The translations under genes and the position numbers were made by a program. Below the pieces are notes generated by a model. That model worked only from the letters and a program-made list of their open reading frames with translations, was not told the origin of the DNA and did no database searches. From contig JBCFYV010000012.1 of assembly GCA_039000515.1 (NCBI GenBank), positions 92,199,588 to 92,263,587 of the forward strand: 64,000 nucleotides of DNA, read 5' to 3'. This DNA comes from Timema cristinae (Eukaryota > Arthropoda > Insecta > Phasmatodea > Timematidae). Shown here in pieces: positions 31,817 through 40,650 of the stretch (position 1 is its first letter; each line of letters opens with the position of its first letter).

Positions 31817-33223
31817 ACAGATGACTTCCAAGAAAAACCTAGGGGAAGAAAAAGAGTGAAGAATGTACAAGAAGGGAAAAGAGTAGTTAATACAAGGCGA
31901 AGAACAGCAGGTTTGAGTTATAGTACAAGGTCAGGTAGGAAAATTAAAGCAAAACATTTCAACAATGCTGATTGCCATTGCAGACGTGGATGTTTTAATA
32001 ATGTCACTAAAGAAAATCGCGAGAAAATATTTTGTTCATTTTTAAAGTTGGATGATCATGTGACACAAAATATTTATTTGCGAGGCCTTGTACAGAGTAG
32101 TAAAGTCTCACAACGACGCTCTAGAGATAAGTCTAGGGAGCCGAAATCTATGAGTCTTAAATACTATTTAAGAATAGAAAATGAATCAATACAAGTATGC
32201 AAGAAGTTTTTTATTGAAACATTTCAAGTTAGTGATGGTAGGTTGTACAAGGCTTGTTCAAAAGTTGAAATAATTGCTGTACTTGATACACGGGGGCATA
32301 AAGAGCCCAGTAATAAATTAGACACAACTGATGTAGAAGAACACATAAACTCATTCCCAAAGTTTACTAGTCACTACACAAGGACCCAAAATCCTAATAG
32401 AAAATACCTGCACCCTGACCTAACAATAAGAAAAATGTTTGAGCTGTATGTACAGAAATGTAAACTAATAAACCATCAACCCGTAAAAGAAAAAATGTAT
32501 TACCATATTTTTTCTACAAAATTTAATTTACATTTTAAGCCCCCACAAAAAGACACGTGTCAACAATGTGATGCCTTTCAAATCATTATTCAATACGGAG
32601 AGTCCGATGAAGAAAAGATTAAAGCAAAACTAGATAAAGAGATACATCTCCGCAAAGCAGAACAGGCTCGAGAAATGCTGAGACTAGATGCAAGCAAATC
32701 TAACAATGAAAATTATGTATGCACTTTTGATTTGCAGAAAGCTTTACCCTTTCCTAAATTGAGCACTTCAACTGCATATTACAAAACAAATTTATATGTT
32801 TACAATTTAGGAATCCATGATTTCAACAACAATACCGGATTTATGTATATGTGGGATGAAACGGAAGGATCCCGTGGATCTCAAGAAATATCGTCATGTG
32901 TTGTAAAACATTTTCAACAACATGCTAAGGAACACACTCACATTGTTGTGTATACAGATTGCTGTCCAGGACAAAACAGAAACATTAAAATGGCACTAGC
33001 ATTGATGAAATTTGTTCAAGATCCTAATACAAGGACTGAAAAGATTGACCATAAATTTATGGTTTCAGGTCATAGCTATTTGCCTAATGATGCAGATTTT
33101 GCAATAATAGAGTCAAAGGCAAAGCAGCGACAGCACATTTTTTGTCCACAAGATTGGATGGACATCGCAGCAACTTCCAAAAAAAAGACAATCATTTCTC
33201 ATTGTAAAAATGGAAAGGAATGA
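31793..33223 (+). CDS. Transposase-like protein, DUF7869 type (main ORF, 476 aa)
   Basis: The ORF probably encodes most of the transposase that cuts and joins the element's own ends in the nucleus. Residues 19-60 are basic (RGRKRV, RRRTAG). A Cys cluster C61-x-C63-x3-C67 opens the conserved part, followed by an SFP...SHY block near 187-195. DTCQQCD at 254-260 looks like a metal-binding knuckle. The RNase H-like core is suggested by FDLQKALPFP (D313), YTDCCPGQNRN (D389) and GHSYLPNDADFAIIE (D433, D435, E440). Which acids are catalytic is inference. Sequences of this kind are very common in arthropod genomes and are, from memory, named DUF7869 proteins. The ORF ends early after a run of eight A at 33179-33186; the following 30 codons of similarity lie in the next frame. 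The ATG at 31793 is preceded in frame by a stop (31784), so the true N-terminus should come from upstream exons. Confidence 0.85.
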   Translation: MNKKTIIITDDFQEKPRGRKRVKNVQEGKRVVNTRRRTAGLSYSTRSGRKIKAKHFNNADCHCRRGCFNNVTKENREKIFCSFLKLDDHVTQNIYLRGLVQSSKVSQRRSRDKSREPKSMSLKYYLRIENESIQVCKKFFIETFQVSDGRLYKACSKVEIIAVLDTRGHKEPSNKLDTTDVEEHINSFPKFTSHYTRTQNPNRKYLHPDLTIRKMFELYVQKCKLINHQPVKEKMYYHIFSTKFNLHFKPPQKDTCQQCDAFQIIIQYGESDEEKIKAKLDKEIHLRKAEQAREMLRLDASKSNNENYVCTFDLQKALPFPKLSTSTAYYKTNLYVYNLGIHDFNNNTGFMYMWDETEGSRGSQEISSCVVKHFQQHAKEHTHIVVYTDCCPGQNRNIKMALALMKFVQDPNTRTEKIDHKFMVSGHSYLPNDADFAIIESKAKQRQHIFCPQDWMDIAATSKKKTIISHCKNGKE

Positions 33224-33665
33224 GTTTAGGTCTACCAAACAGTTGGAAGAGAAAATAACAAACAGAAAGAAGACTATTGATGATCATCAGGTAAATTGGC
33301 TTAAAATCAGATGGCTACAATTAAGGAAGGACTCACCATACACATTGTATGTTAAAGAAACCCTAAATGAAGATATGCCATTCTTTCAAATTGACATTGC
33401 CAAATCAGGTCGTGGAGTAAAACCAAATATTTTTAATGTCAAACAAGAAATAATGTATCCTCTACCAAGACCTGTATCTCTAAAAAAGAAACAGGATATG
33501 TTGGATCTTCTGAAATATATTCCACCTGTTCATCACGCATATTATCGTGCATTACCATGTGTTCCGAATGCTAGTACACGAGGGAATAAAAATGTTAGTT
33601 TTACAAAAGTGGTTATTGATGGTGATGATGATGATGATGATGGATACCAATTTCATTTGGAATAA
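33210..33665 (+). CDS. C-terminal part of the transposase in the next frame (151 aa)
   Basis: Overlaps the main ORF by 14 bp. Reading this frame upstream of its ATG gives RQSFLIVKMERNEFRS, and FxVxKMER...F...TNRKK is what the family has after the catalytic core. The ATG at 33210 is therefore an internal Met and not a start. The protein ends with a run of Asp (GDDDDDDGYQFHLE), coded by GAT repeats at 33621-33640. An A-run indel of one base at 33179-33186 would explain the split; a sequencing or assembly error there is equally possible. Confidence 0.8.
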   Translation: MERNEFRSTKQLEEKITNRKKTIDDHQVNWLKIRWLQLRKDSPYTLYVKETLNEDMPFFQIDIAKSGRGVKPNIFNVKQEIMYPLPRPVSLKKKQDMLDLLKYIPPVHHAYYRALPCVPNASTRGNKNVSFTKVVIDGDDDDDDGYQFHLE

Positions 33666-33856
33666 ACACCTTGTTTTTAAAAACACGCAATATAGACAAA
33701 TAATCTGTTACACGAAAGGAAATTATCTTAAGTCATGTATTTTAAGTGTATAATTTTTCTGTGGACAAACAGTGTAAGTCAATATATTTTTGAATTGATA
33801 ATGATAAAAATGTGAAATATGTCTTTGTATCTTTAATTTTGTATGTAACTATATTA

Positions 33857-33862
33857 AATAAA
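33857..33862 (+). terminator. Polyadenylation signal of the transposase gene
   Basis: AATAAA 192 bp after the stop codon and about 100 bp inside the right TIR. Confidence 0.5.
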
Positions 33863-33966
33863 GCATTATCAAACATACGTGGTTGAAAAAATAGTGAGTA
33901 TAAATGTAGTTTTTTTTCCAATTTAGTATCTAGTAAATCACCCTCTAACTCAAAACTTACATATTC

Positions 33967-33997
33967 TGACTTACACTACTTGGCTTCTGAACGGTCC
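33967..33997 (-). repeat. Right terminal inverted repeat of the transposon
   Basis: Reverse complement starts GGACCGTTCAGAAGCC and ends GTGTAAGTCA, matching the left end at 30 of 31 bases. Confidence 0.93.
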
Positions 33998-34017
33998 ATA
34001 TTTAATAATTACGGTCA

Positions 34018-34196
34018 TAGCAGCATCTTAACATCATATTCCTTAAATTGAAAAATTAATTCTGGTGAAGGGAATCTATCCCTAAACCTTTTATTTAGTA
34101 TGCCAATGCTCTTACCACTGAGAGATCTAGGAGTCGTCCCGTTGCCCAGAGCCATTCTTCATTCATATTTTAAAGCAGAATCTGTGATGGACACAG
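34018..34196 (-). mobile_element. SINE type C, interrupted by the transposon
   Basis: Head complement TTTAGTATGCCAATGCTCTT, then ACCACTGAGAGATCTAGG and TCGTCCCGTTGCCCAG, continuing to AAGCAGAATCTGTGATGGAC (the 5' part shared with 10738 and 29808). The distal tail expected to the left seems to lie on the other side of the transposon (30815-30835: AAATAGCTAATCTATTATAT). Confidence 0.65.
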
Positions 34197-34308
34197 GCAA
34201 TCGTAATTAATTGTAGTTAATTTTGATCTCCCAAGTTTAGATTATTCACGTACAGTCAATTGTACATGCGTTCGCTTTCTCCATAGCGAATTAACAAAAT
34301 CAAATCAC

Positions 34309-34345
34309 ACCAAGACACGGGAATCAAACTTAAGACTTTTGGTGA
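34309..34345 (-). mobile_element. SINE type C fragment
   Basis: AGACACGGGAATCAAACTTA then AGACTTTTGG corresponds to the box B and T-arm region. Confidence 0.5.
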
Positions 34346-34479
34346 GCAGGACAATTTTCTACAATTAGCAGGGTCATTAATTAGCCGATGAGTTCATACG
34401 CCCATCAAATATTATGCCACAAACTGTGAATGATGAATGACCTTGTGACCGGGATACGTCATGAATTGATCAAAATAAG

Positions 34480-34712
34480 AGCTTTTTAGCGCAAGCCAAA
34501 TGTCCCGAGATCAATTCCTGTCTCCAGATGACATTTTCAAATCACATTTAATATAATATTCTGAAAATGGAAAAATAACATCTGGACACGGGAATCGGAC
34601 CCGGGGCCATTGGTTTAGTACCCTGTGTCCATGTGTAATTTTTAATTTTCAAAATATGATGCGGCTAAATCCGTACTAAAACAAATATTATAGCTTTGAC
34701 TATTTGATTCTT
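34480..34712. mobile_element. Cluster of SINE type C pieces in alternating orientation
   Basis: A plus piece (34490-34540: GCAAGCCAAATGTCCCGAGA, GTCTCCAGATGACATTTTC) meets a minus piece (34553-34620: ACATCTGGACACGGGAATCG, CCCGGGGCCATTGGTTTAG). A plus tail (34620-34712: GTGTCCATGTGTAATTTTTA, CAAATATTATAGCTTTGAC) follows. At least two insertions are needed to explain it. Confidence 0.7.
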
Positions 34713-34802
34713 AATCTAATTTAATAAAGTTAAAATGTATTATGTGAACGGTAATCATACAGTTACCAGTGATTATTACAGCCGGATATTGTATTAAAAA
34801 AA

Positions 34803-35034
34803 AGGCATTGCGTCTCACTACCCGTTGGTGTTATACGCTAATAATTTTAGAGAATATGAAGGTTTTATATGTAGGAAGTGTGCCCAAATTTACATGGCAG
34901 GAGAGTGGAAATAATTTTGTAAAAATCACCCTCAGTACACCTGACTGAGATTCTAACCTCAGTCTCCCCATCATTGACAGTCTATTATACTGCCAGAGAA
35001 GCGAGTTAGACCACGTAGCCACTAAAGTGAGTTG
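34803..35034 (-). mobile_element. SINE type B, near full length
   Basis: GGCATTGCGTCTCACTACCC, TTTACATGGCAGGAGAGTGG, CTCAGTACACCTGACTGAG and the head complement TAGACCACGTAGCCACTAAA. Confidence 0.9.
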
Positions 35035-35959
35035 GTATTGTAGTTAATGTAAGATAAAATTAAAGGAAAGTTACATTTTTGAGGAACTTACTAACAACTC
35101 ATTCGAATAAAGAATCAAAAACAGCAGGTTGAAACAATTTTCATCTACTCTGGACTTGAACCCTTAACCCACAAGTCAAAGTTAATCATTATGACTGCTT
35201 GATTTCCCCACCCAGGTTATTAAATTATTTTAACTAAGGATATTCAAATCCATTACATGCCAGAACACAACCGAAATCATTTCCACCCTCCAATTCACAG
35301 TACCAAGTCATTACGTTCAACCCTCCATATTCCACCCTTAGCCTTTATTTTATTTTGCCTCCCTCTTTTATCACGATATTTAATTCCCCTTCCTATTACA
35401 CAATGACCCTTTTGTTTCAGACTTTTCTTACCTACATAACAATAAAATCTAAAAACCACCCCCTTACTTCACCTCATCTGGGGGGTATAAATAGTGAATG
35501 CCAGATCACATTAATCATGGTGCCCAACACGCCATTATTCCATTCGCTATCTTTACTAGAAGGTAACGTAAAATTATGTCAGTTATGTGGATACACGAAG
35601 TTAGTACATATGGAGTAAATGGGGTGATGGAGTCCATGTGTGCTCGATAATCTACAGTACATGGCTATTTCATTTACAACATTTTAATGACCCTTTACTT
35701 TTTGTGTGTGGTCGCCCAGGCTAGTGGCTTTGTGTTTATTGCCAACTTTACTACCTAAAATCTACCTTATATGATGATAAGGGGCAAGGGGGAAGCCATG
35801 TCCCATTTTATGGACAGGTACATATGGAACAACGTCGTAGAATAATATACAAAACAAGCTTTTAGTTTCAATATTGATCGATTCAGTTCAAGTTTTGTTT
35901 AGAGAATATTTGGATGTTTTTTGATTAGCTAAGACATTTTAACATAATAGTTGTTTTAG
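35035..35959. other. Mostly unassigned; one tRNA-like scrap
   Basis: Near 35150-35210 the minus strand has a box B-like GGGTTCAAGTCC, probably the head of another SINE. The rest, including the 87-codon frame 35355-35618, is unrecognised. Confidence 0.35.
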
Positions 35960-36145
35960 CATTTGCGGATGAGTAGAGGGGTTAGGGAAAATGCATTCAC
36001 GTTGGTGTAGAAAGATAGTGGGAATATCGGAGTGATGTACAACACTTGAAAATTCCCTCCTAGTCACACCCACCTGGGATTTGAACCTCGACTCCTTCGT
36101 GCCAGATGATCCAATACATGGTGTGCCACGTAAACCACAGGCTCA
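35960..36145 (-). mobile_element. SINE type B, diverged
   Basis: CACGTTGGTGTAGAAAGATAG, CACCTGGGATTTGAACCTCG (box B complement), then a decayed head. Confidence 0.6.
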
Positions 36146-36259
36146 TTTGAAAAATTGTTATTCAAAGGTTATTTTAGTAATCATAATATGTAGTTTTTCC
36201 AAATCTTTATCGGGATAGGTACTTTAACAAAATATCTTTATCTTTATAATATTCACCTC

Positions 36260-36508
36260 CCCTGCTTCGATGGCTGCATGGTCTAAGGCACTACTCTAAG
36301 AGTAGATATATTGCCAATGACGGTGAGATCGAGGTTCAAACATCAGTCAGGCATACTGAGGATTTTTTTCCAGAGTGGTTTCCACTCTCCTTCCACGCAA
36401 ATATGGGTACACTCCCTATAAATATAGCTTTAATAATCGCTAAAACCATTAAAAAAATTAATACATAAGCGTATAATTCAAACGGGTAGTAAGACGTGGT
36501 ATCAAAAT
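36260..36508 (+). mobile_element. SINE type B, full length
   Basis: CTTCGATGGCTGCATGGTCT, box B GAGGTTCAAACATC, CCTTCCACGCAAATATGGG and end CAAACGGGTAGTAAGACGTGG. The minus frames 36336-36695 and 36458-36691 are mostly its translation (AWKESGNHSGKK). Confidence 0.9.
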
Positions 36509-36606
36509 ATATTTCCTTAATTTTATTGCTGAGGCACCAAGTCTGTTGTGAGCGATGCGATAATGAATGACCTCCACTCCTTCCCCACCTTGGCCAGGTA
36601 TTCCAG

Positions 36607-36862
36607 CTCTGACAACTATGGAAGGCTTGCGGGTTGCTTCCGAGGCAACCCAAGTCTGACAGGACTGTACTAGTAAATTGTATCCTCCCATTCAATACTT
36701 AGCTTGACCTTTAAACCTAATACACATACATTCGCTCATTAAATTTTTTTGGCGTGAAGTCGGTCAAACAGATAGTGAGGTGGAGAGAAAAGTTCACTAG
36801 TACAGTCCCGTCAAACATTACTTGCCCTGGAAACAACACACAAGCCGTCCCGGATGACAGCT
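36607..36862. mobile_element. Foldback repeat family F, copy 1
   Basis: The left arm 36607-36690 (GGAAGGCTTGCGGGTTGC, CTGACAGGACTGTACTAGTA) is inverted in 36779-36862 (reverse complement: GGACGGCTTGTGTGTTG, TTGACGGGACTGTACTAGTG). The loop is about 90 bp. Relatives lie at 38930-39020 and 62455-62665. No coding content. Confidence 0.75.
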
Positions 36863-36959
36863 TTACCTTAAGTAAGGACATGCTAGATATTTACTTATTT
36901 TACTCGTATGTTCTGAGCAGCGTGTATTTGACTATTGACCATCTTAGCTAGCCACATAT

Positions 36960-37130
36960 TTGCCATAATGAAGTAGGGATAAGAGAGGTTAAATAAAGAG
37001 GAAATGTAGCCAAACTTGCTTTGAGTAAGAGGGGGAGGGGGAACAATTTAAGGGGAAGAATCACCTGAGTAATTTGGGTCAAGATAAAATCATAACTTCC
37101 TGTTACCGGCATTAAATAGCTAGATGAAAC
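36960..37130 (-). mobile_element. SINE type B, strongly diverged
   Basis: GAAATGTAGCCAAACTTGC, GAGTAAGAGGGGGAGGGGG, AACAATTTAAGGGGAAG; tail and head lost. Confidence 0.45.
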
Positions 37131-37379
37131 ATTCGCAGTAGTTCATGTGTTTTGCGAGTAAATTTTTACCCCCTCTATGATTGAACTGCAAAGCTTGCAA
37201 GATTACTCTAAATAAGACAGCTTCCACCAGTCCCGATGGAGAAAGTGCAGTACTTAGCAAACGACTAAACCTCGATACAAAGTCTACAATTCTTCCCTTT
37301 ACTATGTCAAAATGGTTTCAAATTATTTGCTGATTTATTGATTTCACATGATTAAACAGATTTATCCTAGCTTTTATTT
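37131..37379. other. Unassigned AT-rich sequence
   Basis: No repeat or exon recognised. Confidence 0.45.
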
Positions 37380-37462
37380 TCACTGCACCTTAACACCCGT
37401 TCTGGCTATACGACTTTTAATAATGTTAATAGGGGAGGAATGAGTAAAGTAGAATTTAAAGG
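37380..37462 (-). mobile_element. SINE type B tail fragment
   Basis: CACTGCACCTTAACACCCGT, GGCTATACGACTTTTAATAA. Confidence 0.55.
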
Positions 37463-37479
37463 AATTAATCCTAGTTATC

Positions 37480-37722
37480 CTCTTGACCAGCGTCGGGAGT
37501 CACTAGTTATACTAAATTGCCGGTTATGAGGAGATTGGGGTTCGAATCCCGGCCGGTCATGTGTACTAAGGTTTGTTTATCATACATTATTCCCCAATTT
37601 CCCTCTTCGCAAATGTGGGTTCATATCCTCTCAAATTATATCTTTTTCATCCTTACTATACAAGTGTAATTAATGTCGTCTATGCTTTATGCTTATAATC
37701 TAAACGGGTCTTAAACGCGGTA
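37480..37722 (+). mobile_element. SINE type B
   Basis: GGTTATGAGGAGATTGGGG, an intact box B TTCGAATCCCGGCCGG, CTTCGCAAATGTGGGTTC and end TAAACGGGTCTTAAACGCGG. The head 5' of box B is weak. Confidence 0.8.
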
Positions 37723-37782
37723 ATATAGAGCTATTTAACCAACCACATATAAAACAATATAATTAACGAAAGTATTTTTTTG

Positions 37783-38004
37783 GCACATTATCTTACTACC
37801 CGTTTGAGTTATATTCAAATGTACTGTACAGATTATACTAATGTGTGAGAGATGAAGGTTGGCTTTAGAGAAAGCGTACCTGTATAGGCGTGGAGAGAGA
37901 GAGAGAGAAAGAGGGAGTGGAAAACAGTTTAGCAAAAACCACACTCATTACACCCGATCACTATTTGAAACACGATCTCCCCGTCATCGGCAGTCCTCGC
38001 TATT
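37783..38004 (-). mobile_element. SINE type B
   Basis: GCACATTATCTTACTACCCG, a GA expansion at 37890-37912, CATTACACCCGATCACTATT and CTCCCCGTCATCGGCAGTC. It forms an inverted pair with the copy 115 bp to the right. Confidence 0.85.
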
Positions 38005-38119
38005 GTAAGTGTAAGGCAATTTTTGTGGATTTTATCAGTTTTTTTTTCAGATTCTAGAGGTACAAAATGGCTATTTGAGTGATTCTTAGGATTTTTTATA
38101 TTAAAACTATAGTTTCGTG

Positions 38120-38328
38120 ATGAGCTAGACTGCCAAGGACGGGGAGACCGAGGTTCAAATTTCACTCAGATGAACTGGGGTGGTTTTTCCTAAATGACTT
38201 TACACTCTCCTTCCACGCAAATGAGGGTTCACTTCCTCTATATTCAACCTTCCCAATTCCTAAATCATTAGTTTAATTAGTACTTAAGCGTATATCCTGA
38301 ATGGGTAGTAAGATGTGGTGCTAAGAAT
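38120..38328 (+). mobile_element. SINE type B, head-truncated
   Basis: CTAGACTGCCAAGGACGGGG, GAGGTTCAAATTTCACTC, CCTTCCACGCAAATGAGGG and end GAATGGGTAGTAAGATGTGG. Confidence 0.9.
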
Positions 38329-38929
38329 TATATTAAAACTAGCGTACATGATTCATGCTTTCAATTGTAGCAACGGTTTTTTAAAATTCAAAGCCTTTTT
38401 AAGTGAGCCTGTTTGATTCAAACGGGGTAACTATAAAAAAACTCGGTTACCAAGACCTTAGAGATAAGCAGTGAGGAGTCAAAGCTCGACCATTGATTGT
38501 TTTGATATCAGATCAGTCACTACTCATAATAATAAATTTACTAATGATATTAAAAATATTGAGTGTGAAATTCTTAAGCTCAAGGTGCTTTGAGCACGTT
38601 ATATTCCCATTCCCCCTCTTATTTTAAATGTGGCCATTTAAATATGGACCAAAAAAGGATTGTGTGGAAGTTTCTCTTGATTTTAATCAACCTAACAAGA
38701 TAAGAGTAGTAAACAAGAGATGCTTTATTTTAAATCTAAAAATATATATAATACATAATTTAGGAAATAGTCACATTTTAAATATGTGTTTATATAATAA
38801 TTTTGTTTAAACTAAAAACTGGATTTTACAGGATTATTTTATGCCAAGAACAGGGTTTTTGAAATTAATCAGAGGAAGCTCTGCCTTAGACCATGCAACC
38901 ACCGAAGTGGTTAAGTATATTCTTATTTT
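38329..38929. other. Unassigned sequence with a SINE B head scrap
   Basis: CCTTAGACCATGCAACCACC (near 38880) is a minus SINE B head. The 60-codon frame 38628-38810 is unrecognised. Confidence 0.45.
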
Positions 38930-39020
38930 CTTTAGAGGGTAAGTTTGGTACTGAATGGGACGATAAATATTCACCAGTCCTGTAAAACTTGCTTGCCTTG
39001 GCAATAACCTACAGGTTGTG
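38930..39020. mobile_element. Foldback repeat family F, half copy
   Basis: TTCACCAGTCCTGTAAAACT, TGCTTGCCTTGGCAATAACC and ACAGGTTGTGTCTGA match the right arm of the copy at 36779-36862. The left arm is missing. Confidence 0.6.
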
Positions 39021-39537
39021 TCTGATTGAATTTAATATAATTTTTAATGCCTCTTACTTGCCCCTCCCTCGACTCTATATTCAACCTCTACTCTTTCTTC
39101 CCTTTCTCCACCCTTCCCTATGTATATTTGAACTTTATAAGAAATTTTCCATGAATGTACAAATTTTATTCTATAATTTAGAGGCTTTAGTAATCTAAAA
39201 CTCAAGTTTATTGTAATAATTGAGGGGTGGTAAAATTTAAAAACACTTGTGCATATTTTTTTTAAAACTAAATTTTGATTGCCAAGGCCTAAGTGAATTC
39301 CTTTAGCTTAAATATATTTTTTAATTTTAAATTTTCTCATATACACGAAGTAAAGAGAACATATTTCTTTATTTAATTAAATGATCTTGATAATTGAATT
39401 AAAGGTTCCTTTTGTTAGATCTTCGATTCTTAAAAATGGTTGTTTTTTACCCTGCTATATACATGCATTCCTCTTTGTATATTTGCCTGTACAGTTGTAT
39501 TTAAACGAGAAGTAACCTTTTTAACAGTTGCTTTTAT
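39021..39537. other. Unassigned AT-rich sequence
   Basis: Nothing recognised. Confidence 0.45.
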
Positions 39538-39736
39538 TGCTCAACGTCTTACTACTCTACCGGGCTATCCATGCATTTGTGATTTTGTTAAAAATGAAGA
39601 AGGTTCACTTTAAAGAAAATATACTCAAATGTGTGTGGAGAGAGAGTGGGATATTATTTTTATAAAATGCAATTTGGTCACCCAACCAGAGTATGAACCC
39701 CAACCTCCCTGTCATCATTAATCCAGCCTATTATGG
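39538..39736 (-). mobile_element. SINE type B
   Basis: CTCAACGTCTTACTACTCTA, TGTGTGTGGAGAGAGAGTGG, CCCAACCAGAGTATGAACCC and CTCCCTGTCATCATTAATCC. Confidence 0.75.
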
Positions 39737-40534
39737 TTAAGAAAGTTTCTAAATGATGTTCATATATGTATTCGTTGAGTCCTGGTATTTGTAGCTGTCA
39801 CTTTTGTTAGAAAATATCAATACCTAAAAAATAATACTAATAAAATAGTAAAATTTTTATGGCTGTTGACCACAAAACCAATTGTACATTCTTACAGATC
39901 TCTGATAAGAAACCTACCACGAGTTTATAACTGAAACTTCTATCAATCATGAGTGGTGGAGAATTTATTTTTTGTCTAATTTAAAGATTTCTATTCCATC
40001 TCAGTGCATGGTAAATATGAACGAAGCAAAAAAAAAATCTGTTATAAAAAGACAACATACTGAATTCATAATTTTAAAATGTTTAAGTTTAAGATAAGAC
40101 ATTTACGCAATTTATTCTTAATATAACTAAGGTAATTACTAGCGTAGAGTCATCCAGTAATCTGGTATTCCTTTATCGTCATATACCGACCTCTAAACAC
40201 AACACAAGAACGTTACCGTGAAAAACTAATTAATAATTAAAATGGGTTGAGCTTTCCCAGAAAAGAGTAATGAAAAATTGAGCTCCGTGCGCGTTAGAAA
40301 GTGCTATGTTTTGTGTCAAGGGGCTTTCCCGCATGAAGGGAAAGTTTTATAATAACCACTCACACGCTTGACAAAATAATACTTTTAAGGGTGCAATGTA
40401 AACTTTATACAATTTTTTTTAATGTAGTTTTAAATAAAGTAAAATATTTTTAAACATTTTTTTATAAGAAGTACCGTAACTTACAATGCGTGTTTTAGTA
40501 CACATCCAGCTAGTCGTATATTAATATTAATCAG
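39737..40534. other. Unassigned AT-rich sequence
   Basis: Nothing recognised. Confidence 0.45.
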
Positions 40535-40650
40535 GTAGGAAAGAAAAAGGTATCAGATTTTCCGTGTAGGATTAGTGGGAAATTATTTAGGAAAAACATT
40601 CGATTCCCTGGACGTGATTCGAACAACGATCTCCCCATTAACTGACAACC
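40535..40650 (-). mobile_element. SINE type B, central fragment
   Basis: GTGTAGGATTAGTGGGAAAT, GGACGTGATTCGAACAACG (box B complement) and CTCCCCATTAACTGACAACC. Confidence 0.65.

Larger units (their letters stand above)
30836..33997 (+). mobile_element. DNA transposon with TIRs, 4-bp target duplication and DUF7869-type transposase gene
   Basis: The 3162-bp element is bounded by 31-bp inverted repeats that differ at one position, flanked by ATAT at 30832-30835 and 33998-34001. Inside lie a TATA-like site, three short predicted 5' exons, a 476-codon and a 151-codon ORF in the same direction, and an AATAAA signal. The word GTGTAAGTCAAT occurs at 30857, 31026 and 33772, and TGACTTA in either orientation at several further places, mostly within the end regions. 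The 4-bp duplication and Asp-rich catalytic blocks would fit a Sola-like superfamily, but I cannot confirm this without a search. TIR identity and long ORFs suggest recent activity; a frameshift at 33179-33186 suggests this copy itself may be inactive. Confidence 0.9.

Noticed and set aside
36336..36695. 119-codon minus ORF as a gene
   Set aside because: Its readable part is a SINE B in reverse joined to foldback family F.
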